From NCBI GenBank assembly GCA_949358305.1, contig OX442314.1:65543369-65607368 (forward strand): a stretch of DNA of 64,000 bases, written 5' to 3'. This document shows positions 43,701 through 54,200 of this stretch, piece after piece. Both the position numbers and the translations under genes were made by a program. Origin of the DNA: Strigamia acuminata. Taxonomy: Eukaryota > Arthropoda > Chilopoda > Geophilomorpha > Linotaeniidae. Position 1 is the stretch's first letter. Each line of letters opens with the position of its first letter. The notes beneath the pieces are model-generated. The model did not search any database and had not been told where the DNA came from. It saw only the letters and a list, made by a program, of their open reading frames with translations.

Positions 43701-46063
43701 CGGAACTTGGTCGTTTCCCGGTCCTCCTTGATCACTGGATGGTGCGGAATAACATAAACGCTAGTCTTCTTGTATCTCTCTGCCAGAGGTACTACTTCCG
43801 CGTGCTCTTCTTTGACGTAGTCCCACATGGCTTTGTTATAACGTTCCTTGTGGTCGCTGTTACTATCAATTCGCCTAAGCGTATGTGATAGTTGATTCAG
43901 AGCCAACTCCCAGTTCGACTCCAAAGCCCCAATCTTATCGTTGAAGGGCAAGCAAACCTGGTAGCGACCATCCTCCATTCGCTTGTGCGACTTCTCAAAG
44001 CGATCTCGAACAAAATCTGAATCGCGTTCGCCTGCTGTAATTCCAACAGCCTCCAGACTCCAAAGCTTTTCCAAGTCACGGTCAGTCTTAATCTCACAGG
44101 TGTTGCAGCAAGAAACGTCACGCGAGCTCTCGGAGAAGACATCTGTCGACCCAGCGGCTCCTGACAACACCCACCCAAAAATGGTATTGACCAAACCCAA
44201 GCGGTTATCCAATCGCTTCCGTCCGTCAAGGCAGATTTCCCACCAAACATCAACCCCAAGCAAGATATCAACATTGCCTGCAGTCGAAGGTAAGTCTTCA
44301 GCCAATTCGAACCCCAAATCTTTAACCTTCTGAATGGTATCAGGGCTGGCTATCCCATACACATGCGGTAGGCTTCTTGCACTTAAAGCTGTCACCTTGA
44401 GCTCTCTGGCTCCGTGTCTAGACTGAAGGAGTAGCTTGTAAACGTCGTAAGACGCCGATCCAGCTTTCTCCTCATTGAGGCGTTGTGCGGTGGCTTCGAT
44501 CGACCCACAACTCTTCAACCGTATCCGGTCGGCTACACTCTTTAAAATGTAGGACCGATGGCTGCCCGGATCTAACATGCCACGTATCGTGTGCGAACCT
44601 CCAGACTTTGTTTTTAACTCCGCTGTGAATATCATCAACTGAAGCGTTGATGAGATCGCCAAGGAGACGTTTGCACTCACGTCCTTGGGCTTCTCTACAC
44701 CACCTCTACTCTGGGCATTCAATTTCCTGCAGATGGACGAGTGATGTCGTCCGCCGCAAGTCCTGCAGCTGGTTTTAACCTGACATCGCATTGCTCTGTG
44801 TCCTTCTTGCAGGCAATTGAAGCAAAGTCTGTTTTGTTGGGCTATGGTGGACTTCTCTGCCACGCTCATTTCTTTTTTACAGAAGGTGTTGGCATGGCCT
44901 TCTTTGCAAAAAATGCAAATTGCGCTTTCCACGGTCAGCTTTGGGCTAGAAGACTCTTTGGCTCTTTTGGATGTAGCGCATGTAGACATTGTGCCCTTGC
45001 GTTGATCTTTATCCTTGTCGGAACTTCCAGACTTGTCTTTCTTTGTTGCGAGACCTCCTGTTCCCATGACGTCTTCCATTTGCTCTAAGAGCTGAACTTC
45101 AGCCGCAAAGAAATTCAAAATTGTCACTAAATTTGAGGTCTTAGCTCCTTGCTGCTGGTAAAACCTCATTACCATGGCAGGTGGAAATTTTCTCAGCACG
45201 TCTGGTGCCAGAAGCAGACCAGCAGTCTGTACTGGAACGCTCAACTGTTCCAGCAAGCGGATAGCAGTGGACACCTTGGTCAATTGTGTCCTGACAGCTT
45301 TGACCGGATGCAACTCAGCAACCTGTCTCATGTCCCTTATGGACTTGACCAGAGCCACTCTCTGGGCTTCATCGTCCCCATAGGAACGGACCAACTCTTC
45401 TCTTGCTAAATTGTAATTACCATCCACTAAAGGGAATGCAGAGATCAGCATGGCGGCTTCTCCTGTACACAGCGACTGCAAGTATTGCAACTTCTCAATT
45501 TCTGATAAATCAGGGTTGCTGTGGACCGCCGAGTCAAAGCTGCTTAGGAAGGGACGGAATGTCGTCACATCTCCATTAAATTTCTGCATTTCCAACTTAG
45601 GAAGCTTTGCATTATTATGCCTTCTTGTCGACTGTGACAAGGTCTGGTTCAAAATCGAACCCTGGGACGTATTGGTCATTGACGCTGAAGCATTTGCCGG
45701 GTTAGCTGACCAATGAGTCACGTGCTTCTTGGACATCTGTGTTCTGCTTTTAAGAACTGAAATCGGTGTCTCTAACTCTTCGATTTCCCTTAGATATCCT
45801 AAATACTGCTCCCTTGTCAGCTTTGGCTGCATAGTGTTCAGGTCGTTAATCATTTTCATGATCTTTTCATCGGCGACCATTTCTATGGCTTCCAACTCTC
45901 CTGTGTCTTTTAAGGTCAAAGACCTTCTCAAAACCGCATCCAAGGAGATTCCAATCGTCGTGAATCTACCAGCCAACACGTCCATTTCTTCTGGCGGTTG
46001 TTGCTCAACCGTTGTTGGCGTCGTTCTCCCTGATCCTGACCTTGATCCACCTCCTGTAGCCAT
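40790..46063 (-). CDS. gag-pol: BEL/Pao Gag-Pol polyprotein of element E
   Basis: 1757 residues from the ATG at 46063. The frame is open 12 codons further upstream but has only a TTG there. Domains in order: Gag DUF1759-like (about 150-325); zinc knuckles C383-C395, C414-C427, C433-C445; aspartic protease D498-P-G-S; RT with D834 and Y921-M-D-D924; peptidase A17-type region (about 1010-1090); RNase H D1097, E1137, D1169, D1215; integrase zinc finger H1394, H1399, C1429, C1432; core D1464, D1526, E1576; DUF5641-like C-terminus. It is clearly homologous to A/B over its whole length but much diverged, so a separate family of the same lineage. Higher GC and different codon use from A/B. Stop is 52 bp from the 3' LTR; no envelope. 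Confidence 0.97.
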   Translation of the reverse strand: MATGGGSRSGSGRTTPTTVEQQPPEEMDVLAGRFTTIGISLDAVLRRSLTLKDTGELEAIEMVADEKIMKMINDLNTMQPKLTREQYLGYLREIEELETPISVLKSRTQMSKKHVTHWSANPANASASMTNTSQGSILNQTLSQSTRRHNNAKLPKLEMQKFNGDVTTFRPFLSSFDSAVHSNPDLSEIEKLQYLQSLCTGEAAMLISAFPLVDGNYNLAREELVRSYGDDEAQRVALVKSIRDMRQVAELHPVKAVRTQLTKVSTAIRLLEQLSVPVQTAGLLLAPDVLRKFPPAMVMRFYQQQGAKTSNLVTILNFFAAEVQLLEQMEDVMGTGGLATKKDKSGSSDKDKDQRKGTMSTCATSKRAKESSSPKLTVESAICIFCKEGHANTFCKKEMSVAEKSTIAQQNRLCFNCLQEGHRAMRCQVKTSCRTCGGRHHSSICRKLNAQSRGGVEKPKDVSANVSLAISSTLQLMIFTAELKTKSGGSHTIRGMLDPGSHRSYILKSVADRIRLKSCGSIEATAQRLNEEKAGSASYDVYKLLLQSRHGARELKVTALSARSLPHVYGIASPDTIQKVKDLGFELAEDLPSTAGNVDILLGVDVWWEICLDGRKRLDNRLGLVNTIFGWVLSGAAGSTDVFSESSRDVSCCNTCEIKTDRDLEKLWSLEAVGITAGERDSDFVRDRFEKSHKRMEDGRYQVCLPFNDKIGALESNWELALNQLSHTLRRIDSNSDHKERYNKAMWDYVKEEHAEVVPLAERYKKTSVYVIPHHPVIKEDRETTKFRVVFNASSAKKGLPSLNDCLYPGPSLNPDIVPVMIRFRLFCVVAIADIKQAFLQVLINPDHCDFLRFLWVSEEYFQEGYSWQNLWDHLVVLRMIVVPFGVNSSPFLLCAVIRAQGRLYLVLFPKEADALDKGIYMDDLTSGADGTKETVKHCVNLRRILDEGKLPLVKWATSKAEVFDALKDKDFHMRADKFEDLGIVKMLGILWSVQDDTLMFRIPTGVEIPRSRRGILSLLASVFDPLGLIAPVILRMKILLQSMWGHDIRWDDIISEENREIVAKWYADLQRLTEARVKRWMGTYSGQEMDIDVFCDASPQAYGCAIYVRAASGATQLLLSKSRIAPTTKLTLPRLELTATVVGVRMVEYILEDFLPGYPIGKIRYYSDSMVALGWLKSNKNRWKPYVSNRVAEVLEKSSPSQWAYVPTDRNPADVLTRPCEAKSLLANRLWWDGPGQLEDLVDEPEDVDLPMEEAKKEKVALVASDGEAHICEVFKRFSSFNRLVRVFAFMRRWLPFSARGRDLEVLEIEVAEERVIRLAQVLSFPDERQAAMVKEKVAKGSILKNFDIFLDERDLLRLRSRLGKSELPFDETFPILLHPDSWVTRLIIKKVHLQLLHGELSETFYRLRDKYWIVRGRRTVKAVIRSCLVCKRERLDRNNPSTGDPPMERVTPAAPFQHTGIDHLGPLTVRHKEKGRKVYILLFTCLVTRAIHLEVSENLSVEKFLLAFRRFGARFGYPAKVFSDNSKTFERGSQEIQSWGKLLTKDGIRTFLSEKRVVWSFIPPLSPWAGGAWERLVRSVKDKLRKMLLRRTVDLETLQTLAAEIGSVLNSRPLSYVHEEVDGGRILSPENFLTGGMPKWVINRPLHAIQKKDLRRLDRKRRLFIWEFWRIWRESYLKQLRNFHEVKGDSRFKNPEVNQIVLLEKVGCNPYFWPLARVIEVLPGEDGFVRVVRVVTANGKEYRRSVKHVRALELD

Positions 46064-46709
46064 GTCAGACCTGGAATGGCAGAAAGTGAAGACAATCAAT
46101 CAGCCAAAAACCAAAGACACACACCAGACAAAACACAAGTACCAGTTGGCCAAACAGTGACCAAATACACTAACTGCTAAACTAAAGAACTGAGTGACAC
46201 AACACTCAAAAATTCTCTTAACTGGTGCTAAACTTTTCTATGCTGAGGAAATTGAGTGATGCAACACCCAAAAATTCCCTGAACTCTAAAGTAGACTATT
46301 TCCTGTTAACTACTTCTAAACTGTGCTCTCCTGCTTGTGCAGTTATCTAGAGCGAGACAAACTTAAATTGCTACTTAAATGCAAAAAAACACACTTCCCC
46401 TCCCCCCTGAGAGGGCACATCAAGTAATCCCAATAAAAACCCAACCAAAACCACTTTAATCAACTAAATAATCTTCTTCTTTCAGGTGGCAGCAACTGAT
46501 CAACTTGCACATTGCGTTGTGAATTACTTGGCAGACTCAGGATGTCCATGGCCGCTCTCACGTGACTCTCTGGCGTGCGCACTTGATGCCGGACGCTCGC
46601 GGAACCAGCCGCACAAGACGAACCAACTGGCGCGCACCAAACCACTTGAGCCACTTGCTGAACGCCCAAATGACCACTGAAACGCACACGCTGCGCAAAC
46701 GTGCACGAA
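46064..46709 (-). other. Element E leader
   Basis: No gene that I would defend. In the sense direction a good 3' splice site (TTTCTGCCATTCCAG) lies about 8 bp before the Gag ATG, so a leader intron is possible. A diverged 62-bp tandem duplication is at about 46189-46310, and a run of C (sense G) is at 46397-46410. Confidence 0.5.
46189..46310 (-). repeat. 62-bp tandem duplication in E leader
   Basis: Plus-strand units share TGAGTGA, CAACAC and CAAAAATTC at a 62-bp spacing (TGAGTGAC at 46191, TGAGTGAT at 46253). Confidence 0.65.
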
Positions 46710-46900
46710 ATCCTGGAATCACGGTACCAAAAACTCAGCTCCCTGTAGCAAACAACCTTGGCTCTCACAAGGAATACTGGCGAATTGGTCTGTAAACTCT
46801 GGAGACCGCCCGAGACTGTATAGTGGTTGATGAAACAAGTTGACCTCTCAGCCCAAACTCTAGGCCTAACTGCATCATGAGAAATCAGGCCTAACTGCAT
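46460..46900 (-). other. 146-codon open frame from E LTR through primer site into leader
   Basis: ATG at 46900 within the 5' LTR; the frame crosses the LTR end and primer site. No domain recognised. Listed because A, B and D have frames in the same place. Confidence 0.2.
46710..46729 (-). other. Primer-binding site of element E, altered
   Basis: Sense TGGTACCGTGATTCCAGGAT: the common 18-nt site with G to A at position 5 and two extra T after position 11. It lies 14 nt inside the 5' LTR. Confidence 0.65.
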
Positions 46901-48297
46901 TCAGTTGAAAATGATAAAGGAAGCTCTCTGGATACTGGGGAAAACCTTGTGCCTCCAGTGAGGAGGAGAGCATGCAAAGCTTTCTACTCACTCATTTGCA
47001 TATTTCCCTGAGTAGGAAATAAGATCAGAAAAGAATGTTCAAAGCAGGAGTGAAAACACATCAACTTTTTAATCTTAACAACAAGTAACAACTGATTGCT
47101 TCTTTAGCAACCACACAACAACTGGTCACCTGCTTACAATAAATATCAGTGACCAAACAATACAGATTTGCATAATAACAATAGTGCCAACAAGGTTTCC
47201 GTATTCCTACAACAGATGTCAAACTTAACATAAGTAAAGGCAAAACTTAACCTAACACCTTGATAACATTATGACCTGTGCAAACAGCACTTCACTTAAA
47301 CTTAACAGATAATTCAAAGGCTAAAACTAACATTAATTACACTCAAAACACAATGCTTAGCCCAAACCCAATCACCACCAACAGAGGGCGCAACGTGTCA
47401 CAGTTTTAACCCCTTTACAACCATGCAATAACAAAGGTAAAGGCTTAGATTAATAACTCTTAATATTGGTAATTTATACAAACAATAACTAGTATATATT
47501 CCCTATGTCCAGGTTTCATTAAAACCCCAAACTAAATAATAACAGGGCACCAGTGCAGCACCAAATCCAAGATGGCGACCATGCAACTGCTAAAATGACG
47601 TGAATGGAGCCAAACAAGGTCGCAAGCGACTCACAGGCCTTCTCAACGATGGATCTGCGTCCTAGAACGGTCAGTACAACTTTCCCAGTGCTTGGACATT
47701 GAAACCCGACCAATTCAACTCATTTGCAGGACCCACACGACCACGAGAGGCGTCGCAAGGCGTGCGCTCACGCCCGACGCTCCCGAACGCTCACAAACGA
47801 TGTCCAACGTTCATCCAGCGACCCAGGACACCTGGGGAGTTCCTTAAACACCAATACAAGTTAGTATAAATTAAATCACAAGCAAAACAAGCACTAAAAC
47901 TGCAATTGTGCTTATTTCAGGTTCTTCCCGTCTCCCAGTTCACTTGCGCTATGGCGGCCATCTTGCCGGTGCACGACTATCTCCCTCGCAAGTGAACTGG
48001 AAACGGGAGAGAACTTACAAATACTAGAAACAACACCTAAAAGTGAAAAAGACACATAAAACAATTACAAAAGACTAAAAACACAACTTTCAAACATTCC
48101 AGGTGTGGCAGGCGAAGTGGCAACCCCCTTGAACTTCCAGGATCGTGTCAACAAAGCAGCAAACCAACTGGACATGTCAGATATGTGTTAAAAATCTATT
48201 CAAACTTGACAACAAAATTAAAAAAGCCTTTTCTTCCTTTCAGAAGATAAACAACGTGAAATCTCCAGATCTTTTTGTTGCGTTCTTGCTCGCAACA
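46744..48297 (-). repeat. Element E 5' LTR (1554 bp)
   Basis: Matches 39184-40737 at offset 7560. Contains second copies of the tip hairpin (48276-48297), the large hairpin (47921-48014) and the antisense frame. Confidence 0.97.
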
Positions 48298-51200
48298 GAC
48301 TTGTGGTGTTTGTGCTAAGTCAACTGTGATGAGATCAAAAGTCTATTCTCCCAAATCATTGGTTGGATGTTTCTAAAACTTACATTGGAGCCTTCTACTA
48401 AGGTTTAAACACTATTTCTGAACATTCAGAGACATTGGTGTTTGTGCTAAGTCAACTGCGATCTGAAATGAGCTCAAAATTTTTTTTTCAAAATTTATTG
48501 CTTGGGTGTTGCTAAAACTTACATCTACAAAGGTTTAAACACTATTTATAAACATTCAGACACATTGGACTTGTGGTGTTTGTGCTAAGTCAACTGTGAT
48601 GAGATCAAAAGTCTATTCTCCCAAATCATTGGTTGAATGTTTCTAAAACTTACATTAGAGCCTTCTACTAAAGTTTAAACACTATTTCTAAACATTCAGA
48701 GACATTGGTCTTGTGGTGTTTGTGCTAAGTCAACTGTGATTAGATCAAAAGTCTATTCTCCCAAATCATTGGTTGGATGTCTCTAAAACTTACATTGGAG
48801 CCTTCTACTAAGGTTTAAACACTATTTCTGAACATTCAGAGACATTGGTCTTGTGGTGTTTGTGCTAAGTCAACTGTGATGAGATCAAAAGTCTATTCTC
48901 CCAAATCATTGGTTGGATGTTTCTAAAACTTACATTGGAGCCTTCTACTAAGGTTTAAACACTATTTCTGAACATTCAGAGACATTGGTCTTGTGGTGTT
49001 TGTGCTAAGTCAACTGTGATGAGATCAAAAGTCTATTCTCCTAAATCAATGGTTGAATGTTTCTAAAACTTACATTGGAGCCTTCTACTAAGGTTTAAAC
49101 ACTATTTCTGAACATTCAGAGACATTGGACTTGTGGTGTTTGTGCTAAGTCAACTGTGATGAGATTAAAAGTCTATTCTCCCAAATCATTGGTTGGATGT
49201 TTCTAAAACTTACATTGGAGCCTTCTACTAAGGTTTAAACACTATTTCTGAACATTCAGAGACATTGGACTTGTGGTGTTTGTGCTAAGTCAACTGTGAT
49301 GAGATCAAAAGTCTATTCTCCCAAATCATTGGTTGGATGTTTCTAAAACTTACATTGGAGCCTTCTACTAAGGTTTAAACACTATTTCTGAACATTCAGA
49401 GACATTGGTGTTTGTGCTAAGTCAACTGCGATCTGAAATGAGCTCAAAATTTTTTTTTCAAAATTTATTGCTTGGGTGTTGCTAAAACTTACATTTAAGG
49501 CTTCTACAAAGGTTTAAACACTATTTATAAACATTCAGACACATTGGACTTGTGGTGTTTGTGCTAAGTCAACTGTGATGAGATCAAAAGTCTATTCTCC
49601 CAAATCATTGGTTGGATGTTTCTAAAACTTACATTGGAGCCTTCTACTAAGGTTTAAACACTATTTCTGAACATTCAGAGACATTGGTCTTGTGGTGTTT
49701 GTGCTAAGTCAACTGTGATGAGATCAAAAGTCTATTCTCCTAAATCAATAGTTGAATGTTTCTAAAACTTACATTAGAGCCTTCTACTAAGGTTTAAACA
49801 CTATTTCTGAACATTCAGAGACATTGGACTTGTGGTGTTTCTGCTAAGTCAACTATGATGAGATCAAAAGTCTATTCTCCCAAATCATTGGTTGGATGTT
49901 TCTAAAACTTACATTGGAGCCTTCTACTAAGGTTTAAACACTATTTCTGAACATTCAGAGACATTGGTCTTGTGGTGTTTGTGCTAAGTCAACTGTGATG
50001 AGATCAAAAGTCTATTCTCCCAAATCATTGGTTGGATGTTTCTAAAACTTACATTGGAGCCTTCTACTAAGGTTTAAACACTATTTCTGAACATTCAGAG
50101 ACATTGGTCTTGTGGTGTTTGTGCTAAGTCAACTGTGATTAGATCAAAAGTCTATTCTCCCAAATCATTGGTTGGATGTCTCTAAAACTTACATTGGAGC
50201 CTTCTACTAAGGTTTAAACACTATTTCTGAACATTCAGAGACATTGGACTTGTGGTGTTTGTGCTAAGTCAACTGTGATGAGATCAAAAGTCTATTCTCC
50301 CAAATCATTGGTTGGATGTTTCTAAAATTTACATTGGAGCCTTCTACTAAGGTTTAAACACTATTTCTGAACATTCAGAGACATTGGTCTTGTGGTGTTT
50401 GTGCTAAGTCAACTGTGATGAGATCAAAAGTCTATTCTCCTAAATCAATGGTTGAATGTTTCTAAAACTTACATTGGAGCCTTCTACTAAGGTTTAAACA
50501 CTATTTCTGAACATTCAGAGACATTGGACTTGTGGTGTTTGTGCTAAGTCAACTGTGATGAGATCAAAAGTCTATTCTCCCAAATCATTGGTTGGATGTT
50601 TCTAAAACTTACATTGGAGCCTTCTACTAAGGTTTAAACACTATTTCTGAACATTCAGAGACATTGGTGTTTGTGCTAAGTCAACTGCGATCTGAAATGA
50701 GCTCAAAATTTTTTATTTTAAAATTTATTGCTTGGGTGTTGCTAAAACTTACATCTACAAAGGTTTAAACACTATTTATAAACATTCAGACACATTGGAC
50801 TTGTGGTGTTTGTGCTAAGTCAACTGTGATTAGATCAAAAGTCTATTCTCCCAAATCATTGGTTGGATGTCTCTAAAACTTACATTGGAGCCTTCTACTA
50901 AGGTTTAAACACTATTTCTGAACATTCAGAGACATTGGTCTTGTGGTGTTTGTGCTAAGTCAACTGTGATGAGATCAAAAGTCTATTCTCCCAAATCATT
51001 GGTTGGATGTTTCTAAAACTTACATTGGAGCCTTCTACTAAGGTTTAAACACTATTTCTGAACATTCAGAGACATTGGTCTTGTGGTGTTTGTGCTAAGT
51101 CAACTGTGATGAGATCAAAAGTCTATTCTCCTAAATCAATGGTTGAATGTTTCTAAAACTTACATTGGAGCCTTCTACTAAGGTTTAAACACTATTTCTG

Positions 51201-54200
51201 AACATTCAGAGACATTGGACTTGTGGTGTTTGTGCTAAGTCAACTGTGATGAGATCAAAAGTCTATTCTCCCAAATCATTGGTTGGATGTTTCTAAAACT
51301 TACATTGGAGCCTTCTACTAAGGTTTAAACACTATTTCTGAACATTCAGAGACATTGGTGTTTGTGCTAAGTCAACTGCGATCTGAAATGAGCTCAAAAT
51401 TTTTTTTTCAAAATTTATTGCTTGGGTGTTGCTAAAACTTACATCTACAAAGGTTTAAACACTATTTATAAACATTCAGACACATTGGACTTGTGGTGTT
51501 TGTGCTAAGTCAACTGTGATGAGATCAAAAGTCTATTCTCCCAAATCATTGGTTGAATGTTTCTAAAACTTACATTAGAGCCTTCTACTAAGGTTTAAAC
51601 ACTATTTCTAAACATTCAGAGACATTGGTCTTGTGGTGTTTGTGCTAAGTCAACTGTGATTAGATCAAAAGTCTATTCTCCCAAATCATTGGTTGGATGT
51701 CTCTAAAACTTACATTGGAGCCTTCTACTAAGGTTTAAACACTATTTCTGAACATTCAGAGACATTGGTCTTGTGGTGTTTGTGCTAAGTCAACTGTGAT
51801 GAGATCAAAAGTCTATTCTCCCAAATCATTGGTTGGATGTTTCTAAAACTTACATTGGAGCCTTCTACTAAGGTTTAAACACTATTTCTGAACATTCAGA
51901 GACATTGGTCTTGTGGTGTTTGTGCTAAGTCAACTGTGATGAGATCAAAAGTCTATTCTCCTAAATCAATGGTTGAATGTTTCTAAAACTTACATTGGAG
52001 CCTTCTACTAAGGTTTAAACACTATTTCTGAACATTCAGAGACATTGGACTTGTGGTGTTTGTGCTAAGTCAACTGTGATGAGATCAAAAGTCTATTCTC
52101 CCAAATCATTGGTTGGATGTTTCTAAAACTTACATTGGAGCCTTCTACTAAGGTTTAAACACTATTTCTGAACATTCAGAGACATTGGACTTGTGGTGTT
52201 TGTGCTAAGTCAACTGTGATGAGATCAAAAGTCTATTCTCCCAAATCATTGGTTGGATGTTTCTAAAACTTACATTGGAGCCTTCTACTAAGGTTTAAAC
52301 ACTATTTCTGAACATTCAGAGACATTGGTGTTTGTGCTAAGTCAACTGCGATCTGAAATGAGCTCAAAATTTTTTTTTCAAAATTTATTGCTTGGGTGTT
52401 GCTAAAACTTACATTTAAGGCTTCTACAAAGGTTTAAACACTATTTATAAACATTCAGACACATTGGACTTGTGGTGTTTGTGCTAAGTCAACTGTGATG
52501 AGATCAAAAGTCTATTCTCCCAAATCATTGGTTGGATGTTTCTAAAACTTACATTGGAGCCTTCTACTAAGGTTTAAACACTATTTCTGAACATTCAGAG
52601 ACATTGGTCTTGTGGTGTTTGTGCTAAGTCAACTGTGATGAGATCAAAAGTCTATTCTCCCAAATCATTGGTTGGATGTTTCTAAAACTTACATTGGAGC
52701 CTTCTACTAAGGTTTAAACACTATTTCTGAACATTCAGAGACATTGGTCTTGTGGTGTTTGTGCTAAGTCAACTGTGATTAGATCAAAAGTCTATTCTCC
52801 CAAATCATTGGTTGGATGTCTCTAAAACTTACATTGGAGCCTTCTACTAAGGTTTAAACACTATTTCTGAACATTCAGAGACATTGGACTTGTGGTGTTT
52901 GTGCTAAGTCAACTGTGATGAGATCAAAAGTCTATTCTCCCAAATCATTGGTTGGATGTTTCTAAAATTTACATTGGAGCCTTCTACTAAGGTTTAAACA
53001 CTATTTCTGAACATTCAGAGACATTGGTCTTGTGGTGTTTGTGCTAAGTCAACTGTGATGAGATCAAAAGTCTATTCTCCTAAATCAATGGTTGAATGTT
53101 TCTAAAACTTACATTGGAGCCTTCTACTAAGGTTTAAACACTATTTCTGAACATTCAGAGACATTGGACTTGTGGTGTTTGTGCTAAGTCAACTGTGATG
53201 AGATCAAAAGTCTATTCTCCCAAATCATTGGTTGGATGTTTCTAAAACTTACATTGGAGCCTTCTACTAAGGTTTAAACACTATTTCTGAACATTCAGAG
53301 ACATTGGTGTTTGTGCTAAGTCAACTGCGATCTGAAATGAGCTCAAAATTTTTTTTTCAAAATTTATTGCTTGGGTGTTGCTAAAACTTACATCTACAAA
53401 GGTTTAAACACTATTTATAAACATTCAGACACATTGGACTTGTGGTGTTTGTGCTAAGTCAACTGTGATTAGATCAAAAGTCTATTCTCCCAAATCATTG
53501 GTTGGATGTCTCTAAAACTTACATTGGAGCCTTCTACTAAGGTTTAAACACTATTTCTGAACATTCAGAGACATTGGTCTTGTGGTGTTTGTGCTAAGTC
53601 AACTGTGATGAGATCAAAAGTCTATTCTCCCAAATCATTGGTTGGATGTTTCTAAAACTTACATTGGAGCCTTCTACTAAGGTTTAAACACTATTTCTGA
53701 ACATTCAGAGACATTGGTCTTGTGGTGTTTGTGCTAAGTCAACTGTGATGAGATCAAAAGTCTATTCTCCTAAATCAATGGTTGAATGTTTCTAAAACTT
53801 ACATTGGAGCCTTCTACTAAGGTTTAAACACTATTTCTGAACATTCAGAGACATTGGACTTGTGGTGTTTGTGCTAAGTCAACTGTGATGAGATCAAAAG
53901 TCTATTCTCCCAAATCATTGGTTGGATGTTTCTAAAACTTACATTGGAGCCTTCTACTAAGGTTTAAACACTATTTCTGAACATTCAGAGACATTGGTGT
54001 TTGTGCTAAGTCAACTGCGATCTGAAATGAGCTCAAAATTTTTTTTTCAAAATTTATTGCTTGGGTGTTGCTAAAACTTACATCTACAAAGGTTTAAACA
54101 CTATTTATAAACATTCAGACACATTGGACTTGTGGTGTTTGTGCTAAGTCAACTGTGATGAGATCAAAAGTCTATTCTCCCAAATCATTGGTTGAATGTT

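Larger units (their letters stand above)
39184..48297 (-). mobile_element. Element E: intact BEL/Pao retrotransposon of a second family
   Basis: 9114 bp, minus strand: LTRs 39184-40737 and 46744-48297 (1554 bp each, identical as far as I can see), one Gag-Pol frame, a leader with a primer site. Flanked by a perfect GACT duplication (39180-39183, 48298-48301) inside one satellite monomer, whose order resumes without loss on the other side. Its LTRs are unrelated to A/B except at the tips. A recent, probably functional insertion. Confidence 0.98.

Noticed and set aside
46064-46099. Start of the E Gag-Pol 12 codons upstream
   Set aside because: The first codon there is TTG. The first ATG is at 46063 in a fair context, and upstream sequence looks like a 3' splice site.
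1034-48297. Envelope gene that would make these elements retrovirus-like
   Set aside because: Gag-Pol stops within 52-60 bp of the 3' LTR in A, B and E, leaving no room for one.
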